A DNA stretch of 64,000 nucleotides from Devosia sp. XK-2 (GTDB lineage Bacteria > Pseudomonadota > Alphaproteobacteria > Rhizobiales > Devosiaceae): the NCBI RefSeq assembly GCF_037113415.1, contig NZ_CP146608.1:124001-188000 (forward strand), written 5' to 3'. The position numbers and the translations under genes were made by a program. Positions 26,070 to 33,804 of this stretch are shown here, one piece after another. Within the stretch, counting starts at the first letter, position 1. The number at the start of each line of letters is the position of its first letter. The notes under the pieces were generated by a model. The model was not told the origin of the DNA. It saw nothing but the letters and a program-made list of their open reading frames with translations, and searched no databases.

Positions 26070-26219
26070 AAGGCTCCGGTGGAGCCTTGCGAGGCAAGCA
26101 GGCCATGAGAGCTATGCTCGAATGGCGGGTAGTCACCCGTTCCGCGCAGCGGATGAAAGGCTCCGGTGGAGCCTTGCGAGGCAAGCAGGCCATGAGCGCT
26201 ACGCGCGAATGGCGGGTAG
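26070..26219. repeat. Two direct copies of a 63-bp sequence, 87-bp period
   Basis: Copies at about 26070-26132 and 26157-26219, both starting AAGGCTCCGGTGGAGCCTTG and ending AATGGCGGGTAG, with a few substitutions in between. The first 18 bases (AAGGCTCC-GG-TGGAGCCTT type) are themselves palindromic. Immediately downstream of the FKBP gene. Confidence 0.8.
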
Positions 26220-26249
26220 CGGCTTTGACAACTCTCGCACAACGCAACG

Positions 26250-26381
26250 CTGTCACCCCGGGCTTGACCCGGGGCCGATCTCCGATTGGCCGAACCCACA
26301 GAGAGCGCGGATATATATCAGGCTAGGCCCCGGCTGGAGTTTATCCTCGGGCGCGAAGCGACCCGTGGGCCGGGGTGACAG
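26250..26381. repeat. Inverted-end element, CTGTCACCCCGG family, copy B
   Basis: 132 bp bounded by CTGTCACCCCGG and CCGGGGTGACAG, the same ends as the element at 19541-19658. The inner parts differ, although GGCC-rich arms recur. Non-coding. Confidence 0.75.
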
Positions 26382-26537
26382 GCGGTGGTCATCACCAGGT
26401 GCCCGTTGGCCCCGCGCAATTGAGCAGTACCAATCCCCGCCACGGCGGGGATTTTTGTCTCGATACCCCTCACCCGATCCGCCCCAGATAGGGCGGAAAC
26501 ACATCGGTACAGGTTTCACAAAGGTGCCGCGTCAAAA

Positions 26538-26612
26538 CCTCTCCCCCCCCCCTTCTTCAGGGGGAGGTAACGGCGCTTGGCCGTCAGGCCGTAGCGAAGT
26601 TGGGAGGGGGTG
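26538..26612. repeat. Degraded CCTCCCTCCCC-family repeat
   Basis: CCTCTCCCCCCCCCCTTCTT, then CAGGGGGAGG, then GCTTGGCCGTCAGGCCGTAG and TGGGAGGGGGTG match the left part of the long palindromic element. The right inverted part is missing. Confidence 0.6.
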
Positions 26613-26925
26613 CATCGCACTCAGGGACCAGCTGATGGTGTCAGCTTGTGCTGATCGTTCGTCCGGTCATCGCGGAGTTAAATATCGGTCGTCACCCTCT
26701 ACTCGCCCGCAATGGGCAAGGCAGGCGGTGGCGAGGGGCCAAGGAACAGCGTTGGTCATCGGCGGGAAAGGGGTGGGTAGGGGACTGTCGAGTTCTGGCT
26801 GAAAACCCACAGATGCAGACTCGGCAAACAGGCTATGGCAACTCCGAGTATCTGCGATTAATTCATGGGCTGCGGCATTTTGAGAACGTCAGGGCCTACC
26901 CCATGCCGTGAGGGAGAACTCGACT

Positions 26926-27186
26926 TTGAGTGAAATATTGTTTCTCGTATTCTCTTTGGGTTTAGCGGCCAGTATTACCGCAATCTATCGCGTGGCCAAG
27001 CGGTCTGGCGTTGGATTTGACAGCCCAATTGAGATAAGCAGGTTGCCGAAGGATCAGAGGGTCGACAAAAGAGCCAAATTCTTGCGAGCATTGTTTGATC
27101 CGGAGCGGAAATTAGATCTGTTTTTGCTGGCTTCTGGCTTCATATCATCACTTGCCGCGATTGTAACTTTGGACATTTTGGTGTAA
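26926..27186 (+). CDS. Small hypothetical membrane protein
   Basis: 86 aa if the TTG at 26926 is the start, which has GGGAG 9 nt upstream; a GTG at 26908 would add six residues. Two hydrophobic segments: ILFLVFSLGLAASITAIYRV at the N-terminus and LFLLASGFISSLAAIVTL at the C-terminus, with a charged middle (RLPKDQRVDKRAKFLRAL). Topology would be a helical hairpin in the inner membrane. AT-rich compared with its neighbours, suggesting acquisition. No family recognised. Confidence 0.55.
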   Translation: MSEILFLVFSLGLAASITAIYRVAKRSGVGFDSPIEISRLPKDQRVDKRAKFLRALFDPERKLDLFLLASGFISSLAAIVTLDILV

Positions 27187-27317
27187 ATTTATTCTAAATG
27201 ATCTTGGCGGGAGCATGGCAGAGCCATCGTCCTGGCAGGTTTTGGACACAATCCTCGAATCCCGGTTTGACTGGTATGGGGTCGCTAGCAGACCCCTTCT
27301 TTCCACAGAACACCACC

Positions 27318-27917
27318 TCACCCCGGCACCACAAACCCCTCCCGCATTTCCGCCGCCTTTACCCGGCTCACGCATCCCTCGGCGTGGTCATTGACCAGGC
27401 CCATGGCCTGCATGAAGGCAAAGACCGTGGTGGGGCCGACAAATTTCCAGCCGCGCTTTTTGAGCGCCTTGGACAGAGCAATCGATTCAGGCGATGTCGT
27501 CTGGCTTTGCGGCGGGGCCGGGCTTTTGGCCTCATAGCGCCAGACAAAGGCGGCGATGGACCCGGCCTCGGCGATCAGCTCCTGCGCCCGCGCCGCATTG
27601 TTGATCACCGCTTCGATCTTGCCCCTGTGGCGCACAATGCCCTTGTCGGCCAGCAGCCGGTCCATGTCCTTTTCGGTAAAGGCGGCGACCTTGTCGATCT
27701 CGAAATCGGCAAAGCCGGCGCGAAAGGCCTCGCGCTTGTTCAAAATCGTCCGCCAGCTCAGGCCAGACTGGAAGCCTTCAAGGCTGAGCTTCTCGAACAA
27801 TCGCTGGTCGTCGCCCACCGGAAAGCCCCACTCATGATCGTGATAGGGCACAAATTCGGGCGCCCCACCGCACCAGCGGCAACGCGGTAGGCCATCGGGC
27901 GCTTCAAACAGGCTCAT
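27318..27917 (-). CDS. tag: DNA-3-methyladenine glycosylase I
   Basis: 199-aa base-excision repair enzyme removing 3-methyladenine from alkylated DNA. N-terminal RCRWCGGAPEFVPYHDHEWGFP contains the zinc Cys/His ligands and substrate-pocket residues; FEKLSLEGFQSGLSWRTILNKREAF and the C-terminal KKRGWKFVGPTTVFAFMQAMGLVNDH are family signatures. Its start overlaps by 4 nt the stop of the upstream YCII gene (ATGA), so the pair is translationally coupled. Confidence 0.95.
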   Translation of the reverse strand: MSLFEAPDGLPRCRWCGGAPEFVPYHDHEWGFPVGDDQRLFEKLSLEGFQSGLSWRTILNKREAFRAGFADFEIDKVAAFTEKDMDRLLADKGIVRHRGKIEAVINNAARAQELIAEAGSIAAFVWRYEAKSPAPPQSQTTSPESIALSKALKKRGWKFVGPTTVFAFMQAMGLVNDHAEGCVSRVKAAEMREGFVVPG

Positions 27918-28213
27918 GCTGTCTCCAAAAGAAAATCCAGTCCGGCTGCGGCGCGGGCCGGCGCAATTTCGATAATTTCCGGCTGCACCACGCCGCCGCT
28001 GACAAAAGGGTCCGCCGCGACGCGCCGGTCCAGAGCCGCCCGGTCCAGCCCATGCGCCAGGATCGCCCCGCCACCATCCGGCTTGAGACTGCCCCAGAGC
28101 CAGAAGATACCGTCCGCGAGCCCCTGTTCCAGCCAGGCCTTGTGTCCGGCCACGAGGTCGCCGGGGCGGGCGCCGCCCGGCAGCGGCTTGAGCAGCACCA
28201 TGAACATGATCAT
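27914..28213 (-). CDS. YCII-related domain protein
   Basis: 99-aa ferredoxin-like alpha/beta protein. The N-terminus MIMFMVLLKPLPG and the H in GHKAWLEQGLADGIFWLWGSLKP follow the YciI/YCII pattern, followed by DPFVSGGVVQPEIIEIAP. Function of the family is unclear; small-molecule binding or catalysis using the conserved His is proposed. Lies between a TetR regulator and tag, all on the minus strand. AGGAGGAGAA-type RBS upstream. Confidence 0.85.
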   Translation of the reverse strand: MIMFMVLLKPLPGGARPGDLVAGHKAWLEQGLADGIFWLWGSLKPDGGGAILAHGLDRAALDRRVAADPFVSGGVVQPEIIEIAPARAAAGLDFLLETA

Positions 28214-28223
28214 TCTCCTCCTG

Positions 28224-28808
28224 TCAGGGCTTGGCAGCAGCGGCCTTTGCGGTCACCGCATCGATCCAGTCTTCCATGGCCGCCATTTCCCGGGCGACGA
28301 ATTCCGGGTCGCGATAGGCGGTATAGAGCACCGCCACACCCTGGCTGCGCATCAATAGATGCAGCGCCGGAGCCTCGGCATCAGCGCAGCCCAGGGCGGC
28401 AAATTGTTCGGCCAGCCAGTCGCGGAACAGGTCGAACAGCGCCACGGCCGGCCCCCGCGCCTCATGCATGAGCTTGCTCAATTCCGTGGCCAGCGATCCG
28501 ATCGGGCAGCCATAGCGCATGATCTTGTCGCCATTGACTTCCAGAATGCGCACAAAGGCCGAAAGGCGGGCGCGCGGGTTCGGATTGTCCGCGCTCCACT
28601 GCGCCAGCAGGGCCTTGCGCTCCGCCAACCGCCGGTCGATCACCGCCGCCAGGATCTCGTCCTTGCTTTTGAAGTGATAGTAGAAATTGCCGCGGGCAAT
28701 GTTCACCGCCGCCGCGATATCGGCAAACGATGTGTGCTCGAACCCGCCCTGATAAAACAGCCGGTCCGCCTCGGCGACAATCTCGGCTTTCGTCTCGGCA
28801 CCGCGCAT
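28224..28808 (-). CDS. TetR/AcrR family transcriptional regulator
   Basis: 194-aa repressor-type protein. N-terminal HTH (about 5-50): AEADRLFYQGGFEHTSFADIAAAVNIARGNFYYHFKSKDEIL. The ligand-binding half includes YGCPIGSLATELSKL, typical of a subgroup of TetR proteins next to small detoxification genes. It heads the minus-strand run with the YCII and tag genes. Two tandem palindromes at 28871-28907 lie 63-99 bp upstream and are probable autoregulatory operators. Confidence 0.9.
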   Translation of the reverse strand: MRGAETKAEIVAEADRLFYQGGFEHTSFADIAAAVNIARGNFYYHFKSKDEILAAVIDRRLAERKALLAQWSADNPNPRARLSAFVRILEVNGDKIMRYGCPIGSLATELSKLMHEARGPAVALFDLFRDWLAEQFAALGCADAEAPALHLLMRSQGVAVLYTAYRDPEFVAREMAAMEDWIDAVTAKAAAAKP

Positions 28809-28870
28809 TTCGGGCCTCTCTGTTCACACATCGTTCATCAAGCCAGCCCAGGACCCCGGCTCGCAGGATT

Positions 28871-28907
28871 TAGGTCGACTGGCCTAATAAATAGGACGAA
28901 TGACCTA
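28871..28907. promoter_or_regulatory. Tandem TetR-type operators
   Basis: TAGGTCGACTGGCCTA at 28871-28886 and TAGGACGAATGACCTA at 28892-28907. Both fit TAGGnC-N4-GnCCTA, with starts 21 bp apart, i.e. two helical turns. Located in the leader of the TetR gene. Binding by that regulator is inferred. Confidence 0.65.
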
Positions 28908-29000
28908 ATCTGTCAAACGCTTGCATTTGCCTGGTTGCGCAGACGCAGGCCTTCGACTAGTTTGCGCCCGTTCCACCGGGCAACAGCCCGATTCCGGCCT

Positions 29001-29043
<43 letters not shown>

Positions 29044-29153
29044 AGATGGGGGCGGGGGTGCTCCATTTTCGTCAGACGGCGAGTGCGCCCCTGTATTGGT
29101 TGCTTCCTACCCATTTCCGCCCGCCCTTGGCCAGACCTTGCCAATGGCGCTTG

Positions 29154-30104
29154 TCAACCAAGGGCGTTTTCCTCGGTAAGTTTTGCCGAATATGCCCAAA
29201 GCCTGGTGGCCTCCTCGGTGTCTATGGCATGGGGTTTGACGCCCGGTTCGCCATCCGCGCGGGAAACCGGTGCGATGTCGCAGTCCTCACAGTAGACGCC
29301 ACCGATCACGTTGAGGCGAGGATTAGTCGCGGCCCAGACCTGGGTGGCTGCCCCCTGTTCCGGCGTCTTGAAGGTCGAATCTGCGAGATTGCCGTCTGTG
29401 TCGATCCAGCCGGCGGCCACCATCTCCTCTTTGCCGAGATGCCTTTGAAGGGGTGTCAGAATTGCACCGGGATGCAGCGAATAGCTCCTAATACCGGCGT
29501 CGCGGCCCAATTCGTCCAGCTTGACCGCGAAAAGGACGTTGGCGGTCTTGGACTGACCATAGGCCTGCCATTTGTCGTATCCGGTCTCAAAGTGAATATC
29601 ATTCCAGCGCATGCCCGTTATCCCATGGCCGCCGGAAGAAACCGAGACGACGCGGGCAGCGTCCGAGAACGCGCTCCAGATGCGATTGATCAGCACATAA
29701 TGGCCAAGATGGTTGACGGCGAATTGGGCCTCCCAGCCCGGGCCGACCCGGGTCTCGGGGCAGGCCATGATACCCGCATCCAAAATCGCCATGTGGATCC
29801 GTCGACCGGTCATGGCAATCTCTTGCGCGGCGGAGCGTACGCTATCCAGGTCTGCCAGGTCCATGGGCAGAATATCGACATTGGTGACGCCCGCGAGGGC
29901 GCGCCGCGCTACCTCGGGGCGGCGTGCGGGTACGATGATACTGGCTCCGGCGCGCGAAAGCGCTTTTACGGTCTCCAGGCCCAGTCCTGAATAGCCGCCA
30001 GTGACCAGGGCCACCTTTCCGCCGAGGTCAATCCCCGCAAGGACGTCTTCGGCGGTCGAACGCTTGTCAAACCCTGATCCGATGGGATGCTGCCTGTCGC
30101 TCAT
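29154..30104 (-). CDS. Short-chain dehydrogenase/reductase
   Basis: 316-aa NAD(P)-dependent oxidoreductase of the retinol-dehydrogenase-like SDR subgroup. Cofactor site VALVTGGYSGLGLE near residue 33, NxAG-equivalent region ILDAGIM, and catalytic Ser plus YxxxK seen as VVSVSSGGHG and YGQSKTANVLF. ATG at 30104 has AGGGAGAAAG upstream; the frame continues to 30173 without support. Divergent from an AraC regulator that may control it. Substrate unknown. Confidence 0.88.
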   Translation of the reverse strand: MSDRQHPIGSGFDKRSTAEDVLAGIDLGGKVALVTGGYSGLGLETVKALSRAGASIIVPARRPEVARRALAGVTNVDILPMDLADLDSVRSAAQEIAMTGRRIHMAILDAGIMACPETRVGPGWEAQFAVNHLGHYVLINRIWSAFSDAARVVSVSSGGHGITGMRWNDIHFETGYDKWQAYGQSKTANVLFAVKLDELGRDAGIRSYSLHPGAILTPLQRHLGKEEMVAAGWIDTDGNLADSTFKTPEQGAATQVWAATNPRLNVIGGVYCEDCDIAPVSRADGEPGVKPHAIDTEEATRLWAYSAKLTEENALG

Positions 30105-30209
30105 CGTCTTTCTCCCTATGGCGTCTACGCATGTGCCACCTTGGTCATATTGACCGAAGAGTGTACGATCCATATCCCTTGCGCTTGATTTCTTTTGCGA
30201 TCGTCCAAC

Positions 30210-31151
30210 ATGGTCTCAGATCCGCTCTCCGAAGCTTTGGCATTGCTCCGGCCCAAGAGCTGGATCAGCGCTGGCCTGGACGCGGCGGGTCCCTGGGCCA
30301 TGACCTTTGGTCCGCCCGACGGGATCAAGTTCAATGCCGTGCTCAGGGGCTCATGCTGGCTTCGGGTCGGAGAGGGCGAGCCCATCGCGCTGTCGCGGGG
30401 CGACTGTTTCCTGCTGACGCAGCCGCTGCCATTCGTGCTGGCGAGCGCCCTCGACCAGGAGCCGATAGATGCCGGCCCGATCTATGCGGCGGCGACAGAC
30501 GGGATCGCACAGGTCAATGGCGGCGGAGACTTTTTCCTGATTGGCGGGCGCTTCTCCTTCGAGGAGGAATATGCCCGCCTCTTCTTTCGCGGCCTTCCTC
30601 CTGTCGTGCACACCCGATCCGACACTGCCCAGTCCCGGGTCCTGCGCTGGGCATTGGACCAGTTGGCCCTGGAAGTTGCCGCGCGCGAAGCCGGTGCGCA
30701 ATTAATGTCCAATCTGCTCGCCCAGGTCATGCTCGTCCAGGTGCTGCGCCTGCACCTGAGCCGAAGCGACCCACACACGCCGGGCTGGATGAAGGCGCTT
30801 GCGGATCGGCGGATCGGGCCGGCCGTGCGGGCCATGCACGCCGACCTGACGCGTCGGTGGACCGTATCGGACCTGGCGCAGGAGGCCGCCATGTCCCGTT
30901 CAGCCTTTGCGGCGCGGTTCATGGATGTCGTCGGGATCTCGCCGGTGAGCTATCTCTCGCGATGGCGCATGCTGGTCGCCAGTGAGCGGTTGAAGCGGAC
31001 CGATCAGCCCATCGGTACCATTGCTTTTGCGGTCGGATATGAGTCGGAAGCTGCCTTCAGCGTCGCGTTTTCGCGCATAATGGGGCGTTCGCCACGCGCC
31101 TATCGCCGGGAGGCGGCCAATCGGCCTTCGGGCTGGTCGGGGAACGACTAG
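30210..31151 (+). CDS. AraC family transcriptional regulator (cupin_6 type)
   Basis: 313-aa regulator. N-terminal ligand domain of the AraC-binding-like cupin type (LRGSCWLRVGEGEPIALSRG, then GDCFLLTQPLPFVL) and C-terminal double HTH (about 205-305): VSDLAQEAAMSRSAFAARFM and GTIAFAVGYESEAAFSVAFSR. The start is ATG 30210, preferred to TTG at 30195. Such regulators usually control a divergent oxidoreductase, here the SDR 106 bp away. Its stop overlaps the stop of the convergent DUF1801 gene by 4 bp. Confidence 0.9.
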   Translation: MVSDPLSEALALLRPKSWISAGLDAAGPWAMTFGPPDGIKFNAVLRGSCWLRVGEGEPIALSRGDCFLLTQPLPFVLASALDQEPIDAGPIYAAATDGIAQVNGGGDFFLIGGRFSFEEEYARLFFRGLPPVVHTRSDTAQSRVLRWALDQLALEVAAREAGAQLMSNLLAQVMLVQVLRLHLSRSDPHTPGWMKALADRRIGPAVRAMHADLTRRWTVSDLAQEAAMSRSAFAARFMDVVGISPVSYLSRWRMLVASERLKRTDQPIGTIAFAVGYESEAAFSVAFSRIMGRSPRAYRREAANRPSGWSGND

Positions 31152-31528
31152 CCCAGTGCTAGCCATCGTCGGCATAGATCCAACAGTGCCTGTCGTTGAT
31201 GCTCTACCGCGGCCTTGTCTGCGAAGACGGCAATGCCACGATCCGGCGCCGACCATCTGGCAAGCCCCTCAGGATCGGCGAAGGTGAAGCCCTCCGCATT
31301 TTGGACCTTGGCGCCGCGGTGCAGGACGAGCCGAACGCCGCCCCGACGCTCCAGCCCCAGCGTGATCCGGTCTGCGCCGTCCTTAGCAAAACTGGGTGCG
31401 TTCCACTTGATGCTCTCTGTCAGATTACCATCGGCGGCAAGAATGATCTCCCTGAGTGTATCCACGGCGGCAAGTAGACCTGGATCGAGGCCTTGTCGGA
31501 ATTCGTCCAGCGTCACGACATCTCCCAT
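31148..31528 (-). CDS. DUF1801 family protein
   Basis: 126-aa YdhG/DUF1801 alpha/beta protein. Signature region LREIILAADGNLTESIKWNAPSFAKDG, then RITLGLERRGGVRLVLHRGAK. Function unknown; some relatives bind metals or are fused to iron-related proteins. ATG 31528 chosen because the DUF begins there; an open frame extends to 31612. Convergent with the AraC regulator. Confidence 0.85.
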   Translation of the reverse strand: MGDVVTLDEFRQGLDPGLLAAVDTLREIILAADGNLTESIKWNAPSFAKDGADRITLGLERRGGVRLVLHRGAKVQNAEGFTFADPEGLARWSAPDRGIAVFADKAAVEHQRQALLDLCRRWLALG

Positions 31529-31781
31529 CTGACCATTCGGCCTGGTGCAAGCTGGCCGGGTCCATGAGGCCAGAACTTTTTTGATCCTTGTTCTTCCTGG
31601 CGACGGATGCAAGACGAATGGTCATTCCGGGGGACTCTTCGCTCTCCCTCCGATGAACCAGACCCACCATGTGATGAAATTTCGTCAGGCGCGATCCGTT
31701 TTGGTCTGTCGGGTCGTCATTGCAATGACGTGTCCTGCTGGACCGTCGCAGATGTTCGGATGTCATCACATGGAGACTACC

Positions 31782-32123
31782 ATGCACACGACCACCAGAC
31801 CGTCGACCGGACTGACACTTATCAACCTGCTCAAGGTCGCCTCGGCTCATCACAATGAGCTCATTTCGCTTCTAAGCGAGAATATCGAAGCGGTCGTCAA
31901 GCAACTCCCGGGGTGGAGAGAGAGCGCACTCCTGGTCAGTGAAGACGGACACTCCGTAGTGATCTCCTCGCAGTGGCAGTCGGCAGCCCATGTCGAAGCG
32001 ATGAGGGCCGATCCGCGGATGCAGGCCTCTCTCAACAAGGTTCGTGCGCTGGCGTCCTTTGAGTCGGTTCTTGGTCATCTCGTTCCAACCGATGCACGCA
32101 ACGCGATAGATGCGGAGGTATGA
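31782..32123 (+). CDS. Antibiotic-biosynthesis-monooxygenase-like small protein
   Basis: 113-aa dimeric alpha+beta barrel-like protein. TLINLLKVASAHHNELISLLSENIEAVVKQLPGWRESALLVSEDGHSVVISSQW fits ABM/YgiN-type proteins: strand, helix, two strands ending in a Trp. Such proteins act as cofactor-free monooxygenases or bind small ligands. ATG 31782 has GGAG 7 nt upstream; an in-frame ATG at 31770 is possible. First gene of an operon with an SDR (4-nt gap) and an ECF sigma factor. Confidence 0.7.
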   Translation: MHTTTRPSTGLTLINLLKVASAHHNELISLLSENIEAVVKQLPGWRESALLVSEDGHSVVISSQWQSAAHVEAMRADPRMQASLNKVRALASFESVLGHLVPTDARNAIDAEV

Positions 32124-32127
32124 ACTG

Positions 32128-32904
32128 ATGCGAGACAAGATGTCAGTTCTGGTCGTCGGCGGCAGTACTGGCCTCGGGCGAGCCATGGCAGAGGAATTGC
32201 TTTGCCGTGGAGCGGCGGTAGCCGTGATCGGCCGGGACCACGATCGGCTCCGCGACATGGTCGGTCTAGGGGCCAGCGTCATCGCCGGAGACGCCACGGA
32301 CGCAGGTCTGATAGATGACGCGATTGTGGCACTCCGCCCATCCGTACTCATCCTGAATGCCGGCGCGCGCCTGCCTATGGGGGCGATCGACACACTGTCA
32401 TTCGAGGCATTTTCCGTCATTTGGAACACAGATGTGCGCATTGGCCTCCTCGGCGTTCAGGCGGCGTTGAAGACCCCAATGCTCCCGGGATCCCGGGTCC
32501 TCATCATGTCCAGTGGTGCAGCAATGGTTCTGGGCGTGCCGTATATCCCGCCTGAAAGTCTGCGCCTCTCCGGCGGCTATGTCGGCGCCAAGCGCATGCT
32601 CTGGTTCATGGCCCACAGCGCCAATGCCGTGTCGCGCGAGCGTAACCTCGGCATCCATTTTCAGGTTCTGCTTCCGTCCCAATTGATGGCGGGAACCGAG
32701 CTGGGACGTGCCGTCGCTTCGGCCTATGCCGGCCTCGAAGGCATCGGCGTCGAGGACTATCTGCTCAAGCGATACGGCCCGGCATTGCAGCCCCACGAAG
32801 TGGGCGCGCAGGTTGCCGACATTCTGTGCGACCCGCAATACCGTTCCGGGGTAGCCTATGCGCTGATGAAGGACCAGGGACCGGTGGGAGTGGATATGGG
32901 ATGA
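32128..32904 (+). CDS. Short-chain dehydrogenase/reductase in sigma-factor operon
   Basis: 258-aa SDR. Cofactor site VLVVGGSTGLGRAMAEELL at residues about 7-25; NAG motif LILNAGARLP; catalytic Tyr and Lys are visible in SGGYVGAKRMLWF, a YxxxK motif. Start ATG 32128 has GGAGG 10 nt upstream; a start at 32110 is possible. It overlaps the sigma-factor start by 4 nt (ATGA), so the two are translationally coupled. Confidence 0.85.
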   Translation: MRDKMSVLVVGGSTGLGRAMAEELLCRGAAVAVIGRDHDRLRDMVGLGASVIAGDATDAGLIDDAIVALRPSVLILNAGARLPMGAIDTLSFEAFSVIWNTDVRIGLLGVQAALKTPMLPGSRVLIMSSGAAMVLGVPYIPPESLRLSGGYVGAKRMLWFMAHSANAVSRERNLGIHFQVLLPSQLMAGTELGRAVASAYAGLEGIGVEDYLLKRYGPALQPHEVGAQVADILCDPQYRSGVAYALMKDQGPVGVDMG

Positions 32905-33761
32905 ACGAAGTCGAGTTCGGTCGACTGCTCACCGATCATAGACCGGCCCTTCACCGCTATTGCGCGCGCATGACCGGCTCCACCATCGATGGTGAGGATG
33001 TGGTTCAAGATGTGCTCATCCGGGCGCTGAAAGCGCATGCGGCGGGTGCGGCGGTCGAGAACCATGCGGCGTGGCTCTTCCGCGTCGCCCACAATGTCTG
33101 TCTCGATTTTCTCAGGATGCGGTCGCGGCGCAATCATCTTGAACTGACTGAGCAATTGCAGATCGAGGAGAGAGCGACGGCACCGGAAGTCATGTCCTAC
33201 AGTTTCCGCACGTTCCTGCGTCTTCCCGAACTCCAGCGGGCCGCTGTCATCCTGAAAGACGTCCTGGGTCATTCGACCGATGAGATTGCCGCTATTGCGG
33301 GCTGCAGCGCGGCGGCGGCCAAGTCCGCCCTGCAGCGCGGTCGGGCCGCGTTACGGACATTGGCGGACAACCTGGAAGACGCGCACGTGCCCCCGATGTC
33401 CGAGGATGAGCGGCGGCGCCTGCACGAATTCGTCACCATGTTTCGTGCTGGCAATTTTGATGCCGTGCGGCGAATGCTGGCGGACGATGTCCGGCTCGAT
33501 CTTGTCGCCAGGCTTGAGCTGCGCGGGCGAGACAAGATCGAACCCTATTTCGCCAGATATGCGGAAGCGCCGCATTGGCGGTTCAGCGCCGGCGCCATTG
33601 ACGGACGCCTGGTCATGCTCGTTTTCGATATGCGGCAAGCGTCGGAAAAGCCCAGCCATTATGTCGAGGTGGCGTGGCGGGACCGGCGCATTGCGTTCAT
33701 CAGGGATTCCCTGTTCACGCCCTATGCGATGGAAGCCGCCAAATGGCTGCAATTGGGGTAG
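32901..33761 (+). CDS. ECF sigma factor with C-terminal SnoaL/NTF2-like domain
   Basis: 286-aa sigma-70 family protein. Region 2 (about 10-75) contains YCARMTGSTIDGEDVVQDVLIRALKA and AWLFRVAHNVCLDFLR; region 4 (about 105-160) contains LPELQRAAVILKDVLGHSTDEIAAIAGCSAAAAKSALQRGR. A linker leads to an NTF2-like domain (about 175-286), as in ECF41-type factors whose tail controls activity without a separate anti-sigma. The WLPEP signature of classic ECF41 is not seen, so the exact ECF group is open. Confidence 0.87.
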   Translation: MNEVEFGRLLTDHRPALHRYCARMTGSTIDGEDVVQDVLIRALKAHAAGAAVENHAAWLFRVAHNVCLDFLRMRSRRNHLELTEQLQIEERATAPEVMSYSFRTFLRLPELQRAAVILKDVLGHSTDEIAAIAGCSAAAAKSALQRGRAALRTLADNLEDAHVPPMSEDERRRLHEFVTMFRAGNFDAVRRMLADDVRLDLVARLELRGRDKIEPYFARYAEAPHWRFSAGAIDGRLVMLVFDMRQASEKPSHYVEVAWRDRRIAFIRDSLFTPYAMEAAKWLQLG

Positions 33762-33804
33762 GCCAAAGTTGCCGCCCGTCCGCCAGCCGGCTTGAGGTGC
33801 CCCG

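Larger units (their letters stand above)
26048..26925. other. 878-bp repeat-rich region without a clear gene
   Basis: It holds a 63-bp direct repeat, one CTGTCACCCCGG element and one degraded CCTCC element, annotated separately. From about 26800 the sequence becomes AT-richer and leads into a small membrane-protein gene. Several open frames cross the region but none resembles a known protein. Confidence 0.6.

Noticed and set aside
25583..26299. 238-aa minus-strand frame opposite the FKBP gene
   Set aside because: Contains repeat-derived LLASQGSTGA units and antisense FKBP; no family match.
26048..26925. CRISPR array
   Set aside because: Only two direct copies of 63 bp with a 24-bp gap, unequal palindromic ends and no cas genes; this is not an array.
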